Source of the DNA: Paragonimus skrjabini miyazakii
Lineage: Eukaryota > Platyhelminthes > Trematoda > Plagiorchiida > Troglotrematidae
Assembly (NCBI GenBank): GCA_014338405.1
Contig: JTDE01000171.1
Location: 285,194-349,193 of the forward strand
Direction of reading: 5' to 3'
DNA: 64,000 bases
A program made the translations under genes and the position numbers. This document shows positions 21,098 through 31,692 of this stretch, piece after piece. Each line of letters begins with the position of its first letter. Position 1 is the first letter of the stretch. Below the pieces are notes generated by a model. That model had not been told where the DNA came from and did not search any database. It worked only from the letters and a program-made list of their open reading frames with translations.

Positions 21098-22903
21098 ACC
21101 GTAACTTTGGTAAATCCACTGCGTACGTAAGACAGAACACTCGCGTAATTTAAGATTGTCAACAACCCCAAGGTCATCAACAACTGACGACAGTAACCAC
21201 AATTATTTCATATTCGTTTTCTCGCGCAATTTCAATTCAATATTCTATGCATGGGCAATCAGCAAGTGCAGTGTTTACTTACGACGTCCATATCAGTTTA
21301 CCATTAGGCACCGTCTTGATGAAGGGTAGTAACCCGCTTTAAACCTGTATGTTTGTTCGTTTTCAGCTGAACACGGATAAATACAACCTGGTTTGATTTG
21401 AACATTGTGCAGTGATAACTGACCACATACTATCGTGTCCCTGCGTGTCATCCAAACGAATTTAGAAAAAACGAACCCATAGCGCGTTTGTAGAAAATAG
21501 GCCAGTTTTTGCAGCTTTACACCGAAAGACCAAACCAACGGCTAAGCCAATAATTCACAAACAAATTATCACTCACGCTCAACTTAGTCGGGGATAGTAA
21601 ACTCAACAATGTTGATGAATTACCACCTTCGTGTTTATTTTCACGTGTTGCTGTCGTCAGGAAAAGGCCAATCCCTTATTCAGGTTTATTACCTAAACTT
21701 CACGTCGACACTACCCAAAATGGCTAGCTAAAAAAGGTGCCAACTTTATTAGGAATGTAATTTCGTTACACCTTGTTGATCATTGCACTTGATCTTGTCA
21801 ACTCGGGCTATCAAGCCTATCAACTGAATAAAAGAGTTGGTTGTTATATTCTAACTACCACAGAAGCGATCACGTTTAGACTAGTCAGTTGGGGCGCTGA
21901 GTGTCTGGATTGTTTGTCTATTTTAAACTCCAGCAGAACTTACGCTAACTAGGAAGTTTTGTCGTAATTAGATGCCAAACCGCTTTTCAATTCAGTGGGT
22001 TGGTAATCATTGTCATATAAACCGACGTATAATTGGTTGGGTGACAAGTAACCGGAAGCAGACAGTTCGCCTCATATTCAGATCTGAAAGTTCAACCACT
22101 TATTGAAATACAAAGCTTCATTTTCAGAACCAGTTTTGAACACAGTGATAGAATTTTTAATGCTTACATTTATGGTCAGACAGGTTGCCGAACAGAGGGA
22201 ACTGCAGCAAATATGAAATTGAAATTACAAACTATATATACACTCCACTATTTTTGTCATGCTCTTTGTTATGATAATAGAGTTCAAATCACAGCTAACT
22301 AGTAATGAACAAAAAGGCGAGTGACACTGTCAGATCTTAACTGCGGGGGCTTAGCAAAACAACCAGTCTTCGTCATTTGTTTGAACAGTTGCGAAAACCT
22401 AGTAGAGATCTACTAGGTGGCAGTTTGCTAGGAGATGGCAAACGATCATCTACGCTGGTGGTTTGCACTTGGATTGCCGTGGGAACGCAGGTATATTATC
22501 TTGAATCCGTATTTATCCTGTGCTCACTTTCGAGCAGTTTTCACAACAAAAGACCATAGCTACCTCTCTGTCAAGCCATTGTAATCAACCGGATGGCCAC
22601 ATGCTGATGAGTGGTTTAATGAACGTTGACAAATCTGGAAGTATAACTTGTATTTGATACGACACTTAAATTTGGGCTGGATAGTTGGTTGAAACTTTCT
22701 GGCCGAAAAATATGAAATATTTTTTTGTTACTCTATTTCACAAAAGCACTGGAAGCTTTTACACTGGTCGCTGCACATTAATTTTTCATTTTCTGGTTGA
22801 CTACACGCCAGAAATCAAGAATTATTTTATAACTAGACGATGTAAGTCTTTCGCCGAGCACTGTGCGGTACCCTAACATCCCAGCGGTTTCCTTCCCCCT
22901 GAA
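21098..22903. other. Unannotated stretch
   Basis: No supported gene. Frames are under 82 codons. A short FYTGRC segment near 22765 faintly recalls a GIY-YIG half-motif but has no context. Confidence 0.35.
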
Positions 22904-23110
22904 ATGTACCACTGTAATAAAACCAAAGGATATGATATCTTAGAGGCTTTGACCTGCAAATTCCGGGAGCATCTTCTTGAATGTGTTCTGCGACAAATCG
23001 ATGTAAATGCTAAACGAAGTGCAGCAATGGAAATTCATGTTCTTTGTGAGTGGTTACATCCCACGGGGAAAATGTGCCAAAACGTCTTGAAACAGACTCG
23101 CCGAAAATGA
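22904..23110 (+). pseudogene. Possible PLE endonuclease relic
   Basis: The 68-codon frame contains LTCKFREHLLECVLRQIDV and RSAAMEIHVLCEWLHPTGK, which resemble the RxREHL helix and the SAxARHLLETGH block of PLE endonucleases. The GIY-YIG half-motifs are not recognisable, so the assignment is tentative. Confidence 0.35.
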
Positions 23111-24711
23111 AGATGCAAACAGTGGCAAGGTGATACCTCACTTAGTTGACAGACGCAATTTTCTTTAACGCACTCAGATTGACCTAATCTGTGAAATAAC
23201 GATTATCGACTCGCTGCTGAACTATTCATAGGTCACTTAGGTTATGCTTGTAGGAGTTGCCTAAATTGCCGAATTATGCGTGATTTAAAACATAGCGACA
23301 GCACTGCTATGGTAACCCGATTTTGAAATAGTGCATCCCAAACGATCCTCGAATCATGATTCGCATTTGGTGTGTTTGTGTCAGGATCGGTTTGTACACA
23401 TATGGGCAAAGCACCTCCTTCATGAAAAATCCAGAAGAATTAAACTGTCATGTATATCTGGACATTCACACCATCACTAGAGAGGTTACAGATAGCTGTA
23501 CAGAAACAGGTAACTTAGGCTAAATACCGGTCGATATTCCTCTTCGTGGATTACTGGTTAATGCAAAAACTTATTATCTTCCTAAATGAAATCGAAAGTA
23601 GAATCTGTGTCACAAAACAGCTATCAGTTTTAATGAGTTTCTATGAGTCATACGATAGGTAAGATGCATCTGTAAAATGAAGAACTACAGTTACTACCAG
23701 AGCCTCTGCTTTCCTATTGGATGATTCGGCTCAGCTTACGACTCAAGAAAAACTTAAACAACTTCTTTCACTCCGGTGATTGTTATAACAAAATCCGACT
23801 CTACGCCAGTGTGCCATCTGGAATGTTCACTGTGCTGGCATGACAGTTTGCTCAAACAGCCGAAGCTGATTGACTGTAACGTTGTGGCTGACCTCTCATC
23901 GATTAGTTCATTTATCTCAGTCCCTTTACGACTGCGTATGGGTGTGGCTAACGTTGCCTTCAGGTATGTTGAACGATCTACTGAATAAAACGCAGTTTAA
24001 ACATGAAAACGAAGTTACCTTGTTGTGTAACAGGCAGTCTTGTCTGAGTAGTATTGCGCGTTCATTCGGGAATTAAAGGAGCAAGCCTCAACGTCATAAA
24101 GGCGATGGCCCAGAAGTGAATATCGGAACAGTGTGTATGCACTATGGGGAAAGTGCCACGAGGGCGAATGACCGCGTACTGCTTGCCAGTATGTGCGAAT
24201 ACATGTCAGCCGTGCAAATAACTTTACTTGTTCTTGGTTCTATGTTTTATCATAACCTTTACGGGAGTTCGTGTGATAAACTACTTTGCAGGTCAAACGT
24301 CTTTTGAGGTCACAACACCCCATCTACCGTGCAGTCTGGAAGTCCATGCTGTTATATGACCTTGAAACCAGAACATCGTATCCACGGAGTGTGCAGTATA
24401 TGAACGGTTCAAATCAGCAACGTCTAAAGTGATTCTTGAGTACTTCGTGGCTAGACCTATTTTCAAACATCAAGTTATTTTGTTGAACGGATAAGGGCAG
24501 AACAAACACATGTTAATGGTGAGCTAGCATTCTTGATTGGGACAAGTTCGCAGGCTGGCTGGGGAACGAATCTCGAGGCAGCTGCTGTAAGGGCAGCCAA
24601 AAACTAGTAAGCAAAATTCTGGTGGCAAGCAGCTGTTATCCCAGTGAATCTTTCGAGTTTCGATAGGCCTTTTGAATCATCAGAGGAGGACTGCCTGAGA
24701 AAGTGTGATAA
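23111..24711. other. Unannotated stretch
   Basis: No supported feature; frames up to 70 codons only. Confidence 0.4.
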
Positions 24712-24915
24712 GTACGAGCGTCCAAAGGCTTAAGTATCATCAGGCGAGTAATTACCGAAGGAACTGTAAATGTCACAATTCGTGCTGACTTGAATGCATG
24801 GCTTTGTGGTGAATGCGGTCGCCAATATGTTTTCCGTCTCGAACTGGAATGCCTTCGACATACTCGCAAGACATTATCAACGAAGGGATGGCGACCACTG
24901 TGCAACTTATCATAA
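24712..24915 (+). pseudogene. Zinc-finger-like coding fragment without start codon
   Basis: Between two stops lies a 67-codon frame with no Met. It contains RRVITEGTVNVTIRADLNAW followed by LCGECGRQYVFRLELECLRH. C32, C35 and H50 resemble the start of a C2H2 finger, but the spacing between the second Cys and the His is 14 rather than the usual 12 and no second His fits. It could be a decayed zinc finger from a retroelement N-terminus or a host gene. The evidence is one short motif. Confidence 0.25.
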
Positions 24916-27004
24916 CTAACCTATTAGAATCTAATAGTTGCATCATTATTCATCAAAGCACATAAAACAGCGTGATTAGGGCGAATAGAACAACATATTA
25001 CTTGAGAATGTCGTTGAAACAAAGGTATCTTCACCAATGAAAAGAACTACGCATTCTGATAGAGGGCAATTTTATTGACGAGACAAAAATGTGAACAGAC
25101 GTATCCCACTTACAATTGTGTAATGGTGGCTGGTTGATAAATTTAAGATAGTTACACTGAAAGAACAACTGATTTAGTAACACTGAAAAAGATTCAGTAC
25201 GCATATATGGGAGATATGTTTTGTTTTTTGGCACTCAAATACACTATAAATACTATATTTACCAACTAAATAATGACATGATTTTTGCGTCCGATCTCTC
25301 CGATTAGTACATTTTGTACCTTGCTTAAAATAAACCTTTGTCCGGAATCTCCAAGAGACCCCGAAGAGGTATTGTCACGGAAAAATAATACTGAAACGGA
25401 CATATTTATCAGCACACAAAAAAACAACAGAAAAGCTCAATCTTTCTAAATCAACGAAATACTGTCGCTGGATTGTTAACATTTCCTACAAGCATCATGA
25501 AGTAATGAGCACTTCTATTCTTGAAACAGAACGGAAGGTAAGCGCTTCATTGGCCATTGTGCATTTGGTTTCATAATGCTGTTATCCAGAATGAATAATT
25601 AATTATTTCGCACAGGCTTTTGTTTGATGATTCAGCTTGATGATTTCAGTTTTCTTATGCTCATAAAAACGTATGGAAAAGTTTCTTCATTTCTCTGTTT
25701 TTTTCCTTCTGAAGAAGTGAAACTTTGAAGTTGAAAATGGACTGTAAGAATAAAGAATGTCAAACGGTTATAAATATTCTCTCGAACAAATACCATTTGA
25801 TAAAAGAATTGGTTCAATTAAGCTACTGAGCTGTTCACCGAATAAATTGAGAGAGTAAACGAAGGAACTATTTTAGTTCTTCCCTGTAATTGTCCGTTCG
25901 GATGCATCAGCAATGTCATTAATCTTTCTGGCATGCGCTCAATGAGCTTGCTGCCGTAAATTTGTGTTTAAACTGTGCTGCACCTGAACTAACCGAATAC
26001 ATGTTAGTCAGAATGATTTGTTGCCTGAAAGACTTGTATGTGGCTTTGAAGTTTACACGCACAGTTTACCGGCTGCATGTGTTCATTTAACTTTGCGTTC
26101 CACCCTGTCGTTTGCAGCACTGAGAAGTTAAATTCATTTGGACAACCGGTTAAAAATGTTATTTAGAAGCTGCCAATTTCATCTGGTATTGAACTGTTGA
26201 TTTCCGGTTGTGAAATGTTTTGATCCTTTGCGGGTAGCTGATGTAACTTCATCTAGGACTAGCAGGATTGTGCAATGTGTTGTCTAGCATAGTTTTTGTA
26301 ACATTGAAAACTATACTGCAGAATTCAGGACCACTGCTCACGAGGATCAATGTTACCGCCAGTTGCCAGGAAAATATGCACAGCACCGTAGTCAAAAGAC
26401 AACTTACTGGTGATTCTGGTTTACAATGAACACTTCAGACAGTCAGCAGCTTTTGCTTTTTCTCCAAAATAAGCAATTTTAGACCGGTAATGTGAACTTA
26501 TTCCATCTTCTATCATTCTGTCAAAAGATGAGCATCCAAAAATGGTACATACAAGAATACAGCAAATTATGACACAAAACATCTTCATACAACTCACTAA
26601 AATAAGAAACTTATTTCACGAATCTCTACTGTAGTCCGTATCTGATATTTTCAAGCTACCTTTGAAACTTCATTGCTCTATAGGTGCAGTTAATATGGCT
26701 CATGAATACGTATTTTATAGCAATGGTTCACGTTTAGACTGGGCCTACAAGTACACTCAAGTGCTTTGTAATTAGCAAATCTATCAGGCTACTGTTTAGA
26801 CAGTGATCTGTTTTGAAGACTAAGATTGTATTACAGAAACCGACCGGAAGGCGGAAATACACAAGTTCTGTAAGTTTGCATGTGGCGATAGAGTATACTT
26901 CATGAACTTCACGATGACCTTACATAGGTTGACCAAAAGGAATACGGAAATACACTGTTAAGATGACTGAAAAATATTGAGCTGCTAACGATTAATCCAA
27001 AACT
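24916..27004. other. Unannotated stretch
   Basis: No supported feature. It is AT-rich, and the longest frames are below 70 codons. Confidence 0.4.
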
Positions 27005-27827
27005 GTGAATAAAAGATTTGGGTGGAACTTTTCAATACCCAAGCTTTCCAAAGTAAAGGGTATACAAAAGTTATTTAGAAATATTTCCAGTGACATCACG
27101 TTCAATGTGGAGACAGAAAACGACAACAAGCCTCTCTTCTTGGACCTTTCCGTCAGCCGAAAACCTGAAGAAACAGCACAGACTAAGATTTGTCTAAAAC
27201 AGGCACATACGGATCAGTTCTTCATTTTTCGCAGCAACCACCCATACTGCCGCAAAAGGCGCTGCCTCTGAGCTCTGTTTAAAACGGCAGAAACATATTG
27301 CAGTACCGCACAACTCTAACGGGTATTGCTTTTAACGGATATCTACAACCTTTCATCAGACACAGTTGACAAAGTCGTACTTCACAGAACACTCAACAAA
27401 ACAGGTTACATTATTATACGTCGAAAACCTATTAGAAATGCCTGCAAGACTCTTGCGACCACAAGATATCACAGTAGCATACAAACTAACAACAACCACA
27501 CGTAATATACCGTTCAAACTAAAAGAAAAACTCAAACCAATCAACAAACGAAAAGTAGTGTGCAAAATGTGGTGCAGTGACTACGAAAAACATTCCTTTG
27601 GCCACAAAAGACAACAGCCATCTACGCTGCTTCATAAACATGAATTAGACTCCACGAGATATTACTAAGCCTCATTGATCTCCGTTCACGAGAACCAAAC
27701 TGAACACTCCTTCAATATCACCACTTCAAAAGTCGATGCTCAGACAAACATTAAACAGGCAGCAGAGTTTCTCAAAGACTGGCATTCGTCAGCCAGTTTG
27801 ATAAACAACCACAATGAGTTGGACTAA
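27005..27827 (+). pseudogene. PLE of a second clade: RT C-terminus and endonuclease
   Basis: The first frame (27005-27271) has DITFNVETENDNKPLFLDLS, matching the post-catalytic FLDVxV block, then KQAHTDQFFIFRSNHP, equivalent to the family's RKPTHTDRYLNFxSNHP. After a broken stretch, the next frame carries ARLLRPQDITVAYKLTTTTR and the endonuclease (KRKVVCKMWCSDYEKHSFGH, TLLHKHELD). An in-frame stop at 27666-27668 is followed without shift by SLISVHENQTEHSFNI and FLKDWHSSASLINNHNELD, the family's C-terminus. YIG is mutated to SFG. This belongs to a different clade from copies A-C, closer to the copy at 36363. No clear pLTRs were found. Confidence 0.75.
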
Positions 27828-28441
27828 ATCTGCGAACCGGTACAAGAAAAAGAAGTGAAAAGATACCAACGCAGCCATGACTAAATAGGAACGCGCAAAT
27901 GAACGAACGTGAATGAACATATCAATTCAAAGGTAAAATGTCACTGGCAACCATGTAACCATGTGGAAGTTCAGTGGAAAATATAGTCAACCAGGTCGAA
28001 GTTGTTTTAATGAAGGAAGGAAAGAAGTTATCAACAACCACTCAGATTCAAGATCCAACACCGAATGATAAATACCACATACATCCAACGTTAAGTTAAA
28101 GATCAACAACAAGAACCAACCAATGAAAATTGAGACCAACAGGTCATTTTAACATGGTGTATATAATCAGCCATTAACTGACATTCGTCTATCAAAAACC
28201 ACTCAATCCTAAAAGCTCAAAATCTTATATACTGACGTCACTTCAACTTCAATTTCAAATCCAGGACTTGATGAAAGCCTGAGTCTGCTGACGTCCTGAT
28301 GCTTGACTGGTATGATCCGGAGATTGATCAGACTACGTTTTCTGTTGATGCGGATGCTTTCGGTAGTGGTCTGACGGTAGGGATAAAAGACAGATAACAA
28401 ATCCAGATTGCCCTGAACAGTAATAGCAAATCATTTTTCGA
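27828..28441. other. Spacer between PLE remnant and LINE 3' end
   Basis: Probably holds 3' flanks of both elements (the LINE is on the minus strand, so its 3' UTR should lie here). No terminal repeat or poly(A) tail was recognised. Confidence 0.35.
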
Positions 28442-29204
28442 TTAGTACAAATTGAGAAAAAGGTTGTTCCAGCATTTGTCTAGCTCAGTTTTGAATACAT
28501 CTACGCTGGAGGCCTCCATGATCTTTGCAGGTAATTTGTTCCACGAATTGACTACCCGGTTAGTGTAAAAGTTAAATGGAACAGCTATTTGTGATCTTGT
28601 TTTCTTGATCGTTAACCTATCACCTCTTAAATCTCTGTCCGGACGTATTACAAACAAACATGCCAGGGGACTTGTGTCGGTGTGGTGGGTAATTTTGTAC
28701 AATTCAATAAGGTCTCCTCTTACCCGCCGACGTTCGAGCGAGAATAAGTTCAACGAGTTTACTCGGTCTTGGTAACTTAGACCCTTCATACTCCACACCA
28801 TACGTGTGGCGAGCTTTTGTACTTTTTCGAGGGCAGCTATGTCCTTTTTTAGATACGGTGACCAAGGCTGTGCACATTATTCCAGGTGGGGTCGAAATAT
28901 GGCCGGGTGTAGTGGAATGAATATTGCTGGACATGGGTTGGCGATCGCATATTTTAGTCGGTATAACGCTTTTCGTGCTTTTGTCGCGGCTGCAACACAC
29001 TGGGTAGTTGGAGCAAACGTGCTAGTGACCTGGCTACCTAAGTCTGTCGTTTGCTGTTTCGTTGCAAGTTCGACTGTCCGTCCACGTGGATCCCTTATAT
29101 ACCTAGGGGTCAACTGAGTAGCATTAGCGAGGATATGACTTTTGAGATCATTCAATGATAACTCCCACCTTCTTTTAGTGAATAAACGTTTGCAATATAA
29201 ATGC
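28442..29204 (-). pseudogene. CR1/Jockey-type LINE, ORF2 C-terminus, 5'-truncated
   Basis: On the minus strand about 254 codons stay in one frame with a single internal stop (28877-28879). Seen in order: KRRWELSLNDLKSHI, DLGSQVTSTF, ATKARKALYRLKYAI, IFIPLHPAIFRPHLE, stop, PYLKKDIAALEKVQKLATRMVW, LSYQDRVNSLNLFSLERRR, RGDLIELYKI, and the C-terminal PFNFYTNRVVNSWNKLP segment. These match the post-palm region of CR1/Jockey-clade LINE reverse transcriptases. The catalytic palm is absent, as in typical 5'-truncated insertions. A stop just upstream (about 29207) marks the probable truncation point. Decay is light compared with the RTE relics. Confidence 0.85.
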
Positions 29205-29286
29205 TAAGCTCGGCGAACAAACGCAGGTCGAAAACTTCTACTTTCCTCTGAAAACCATATAAATCTGTCAAGAGAACGATAAAATA

Positions 29287-29386
29287 GCGAATAAGACTTG
29301 TTTTCTGTGTTTGATCATCAGGCTAATTGCAATACAATAAATATGATAAACGGTAACCATGGTGACTCAGATGAACGGCTAATAGA
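29287..29386 (-). repeat. pLTR of PLE family B, inverted
   Basis: Matches 55397-55500 (both in the same orientation), including the hammerhead-like core. It meets a plus-oriented pLTR at about 29387 with no RT or endonuclease between. Confidence 0.7.
29313..29332 (-). ncRNA. Hammerhead-like motif in coreless pLTR pair
   Basis: The minus strand reads TAGC-CTGATGA, 9 nt, GAAA, then an ACAAG/CTTAT hairpin, TC and GCTA. It is the same layout as the motif at 56887-56923. Confidence 0.45.
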
Positions 29387-29387
29387 G

Positions 29388-29466
29388 GTAATGTACGGCT
29401 TGATTGCGTAACTGATAACAAACACGCCGCCCGAAACCTACACTGAACGTTTTTCTAACTGACCCT
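29388..29466 (+). repeat. pLTR of PLE family B, forward, first part
   Basis: GATTGCGTAACTGATAAC and the following bases match 56788-56850. The repeat is interrupted after CTGACCC and resumes at about 29885. Confidence 0.65.
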
Positions 29467-29884
29467 AAACGATATGCTGGTTCGAACTTGATATCGGAGT
29501 GCGCTTGGCAGAATTCGTATTCACTTCCCGGTAATAATTAACATGGAAATCTCGGTCTGGAAAATGCCGCAATTGTCCCGTGATTTGGTTCCCAAGACAA
29601 GCCAAAAGTCGCGTACAAAGAAAACCGCTTTGTTCTGCCCCAACACATGTGCAACAAAGGCGACAATTACAAAATATTTATAGGGTGCGTAATGACCACA
29701 CATTCCCAAGACAACATAGAGAACAGTAACCTGTAAAAATAAGAGCTAGGATCGCAAATGAGCATAGCGGTATAAGAAGTGTCGACCGATTTGAACAGTT
29801 CCGCTAATTAGGACTGAGTCAATCGTTTTTTTCTTTCTCACTACAGAGGCGCCTTGGGACGGTAACAGAGTGGGCACCCCAACA
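29467..29884 (-). mobile_element. Second copy of the solo LTR, nested in a PLE repeat
   Basis: Read on the minus strand it begins TGTTGGGGTGCCCAC at 29884 and aligns along most of its length with 5542-5960, including TATAAATA. The 3' terminal bases (GGGTTTACAACA in the other copy) are missing, so it looks end-truncated. It splits a pLTR of PLE family B and is therefore younger than that pLTR. Confidence 0.7.
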
Positions 29885-29990
29885 CCTAGTCACTGGTTTT
29901 CATTATTCATTGTGTTGTAATTAGCCTGGTTAGTAATCACAGAAAACAGGTCTTGATCGCTACTTTGTCGTTCTCATGACTTCGACAGGT
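29885..29990 (+). repeat. pLTR of PLE family B, forward, second part
   Basis: The segment TTGTGTTGTAATTAGCCTGG to TACTTTGTCGTTCTC continues the pLTR after the LTR insertion. The hammerhead box is mutated here (CTGGTTA for CTGATGA). Confidence 0.65.
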
Positions 29991-31608
29991 ATATTCGAAT
30001 GTATCCCCTAAACTAAATATTCGGGCGGGCAAGTCAACAAGAAGTTAATGTACGTAGGTTGGGGACTATCTTCAACGATGTCTGCAGCAATTATAATACT
30101 AGTTAGTAATACCTTCAGCCCCTGTCAACTAACCGAGAATACGCTTTTGTACGGATTCTAACGGCTTTGTCAGACTGACATGTTTCTGTTCATTGGGTTA
30201 ATCTGTCCTATAATATTTATCCCCACACCGCCGGTGCATTTGCTCACGCATGCTCTTCACTTGAATTGAACTTGTCGTGTATGCACTCAGAAAAATTACC
30301 CATCCATCATGTAATATCCAAAGTGCAATATGTTCCTACCTCAGTGATATTTTGCATCACGTTCTAAAAGATTATGTAAATTACAGAAGCGTCTATACTT
30401 ATCTAGTGAATGCTCGATACGGCCAGTGTTGATGCCACTAACTTATTATCTATTTCATTGTTTGATTGGACATTTGGTTTTAAAAATCACCGCAACAACT
30501 CTACAGTCTGTTAGTTACCTCCCAGCATCGCATTAGACGAAACAACTGATCAACGTTACGCAGTAATCCATAGCACACATCTTGTCTCGACTTCGTCACA
30601 TGAACTAAATGATACACGGCCCTGCTGAAGGGACTTTTGACATCAAGACTTTTACAATTCCACCCAGTAAATAAATTAAGCAGTGGTCTCGCATCAACTC
30701 GTCCTCTCTTTGTACCTTGAGTGTTTCCATTGTTTCACTGTGCGGTTCACAGCTATCAAAGTCACTTCTACTCTGCTGTCCGGGTTCTGTTGAGTCCAAA
30801 CCTGTGTTACATAGTATTGTTAGTTTGAAATATTTGGGGCACTGCTAATCATGCACCAAGTATATATCTACCATTATTAGCCTGGTTCACCTTCTTACTA
30901 TAGGTAAATTTCACGTTGATAACTGTTGTCCAAGCCTGACAGAAAGCCCTATAGTTCAAGCCATTGATACATCCGGTGTTCGGTTTGTATGACACGCATA
31001 TGTAGGAAGATTCATGCTTTAATGGAATATCTCCAAAAACCAACTATGCTGGTTTGGCTGCAATATCAGAAGACGCTTGCCAAACAAGCTGTCTAATCTT
31101 TATCAGAATGCATACAGTTTGGCGTAGTCAGCAACAAATGTTTTCACCAGTTCACCAAACTTGTGTGCGCAGATGTAACATTAACAGTTCGACACTTGAA
31201 TGCTTGAGTATACAGCCTATATGCTGATGAGCGTGACGTTGCTAGCCAGCACTGTTGCAGTCGACAAATTTTTGCATTCCTTGCTGATAGTGGTGGGTTG
31301 TTGCTTCTTGAGCAACAAGCTTCAAAGCGACACCCGAATGCCTGTGTTGCGGAGCCACCAGTAGAGGTAGACTGACTCCAAGAATATAACTCAATCTCGA
31401 ACACCTGCTGCATCCTAAGTATGTACCGGCACGTGGCCCCGGTTTCTCTGAGTTAACTTTAATCCTCAACTAGAAATCAAATTAATCAAGTTGGCGGAGT
31501 CACAAACATGCTGCCCCTTAACATGGTAGAAGTTATCTTAGCCGTTGAACTTCCTTTTACCTATAGGCTGAAACTAATTCACATACCTTCCTGCAACCCC
31601 GATGACCG
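29991..31608. other. Unannotated stretch
   Basis: No supported feature; frames are below 90 codons. Confidence 0.4.
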
Positions 31609-31692
31609 TGGCCCCGTAGTCTAGTGGATAATTGCTTGGATTGCAACCTGCCACTTAATCACGAGTAGTGAGTTTGATTCTCCGTCGTGCTC
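31609..31692 (+). repeat. tRNA-derived SINE head (family 2)
   Basis: An A-box-like TAGTCTAGTGG (31617-31627) and a B-box-like GAGTTTGATTC (31670-31680) lie 42 bp apart, as in pol III promoters. The stems do not form a good cloverleaf, so it is a tRNA-derived SINE or pseudogene, not a tRNA gene. Confidence 0.5.

Noticed and set aside
31224..31230. CTGATGA boxes at 31224, 22604 and 32378 as hammerheads
   Set aside because: None is followed by a GAAA box at a suitable distance, and none lies in a repeat that I can recognise.
31609..31692. A functional tRNA gene
   Set aside because: Spacing of the promoter boxes is right, but a cloverleaf cannot be drawn.
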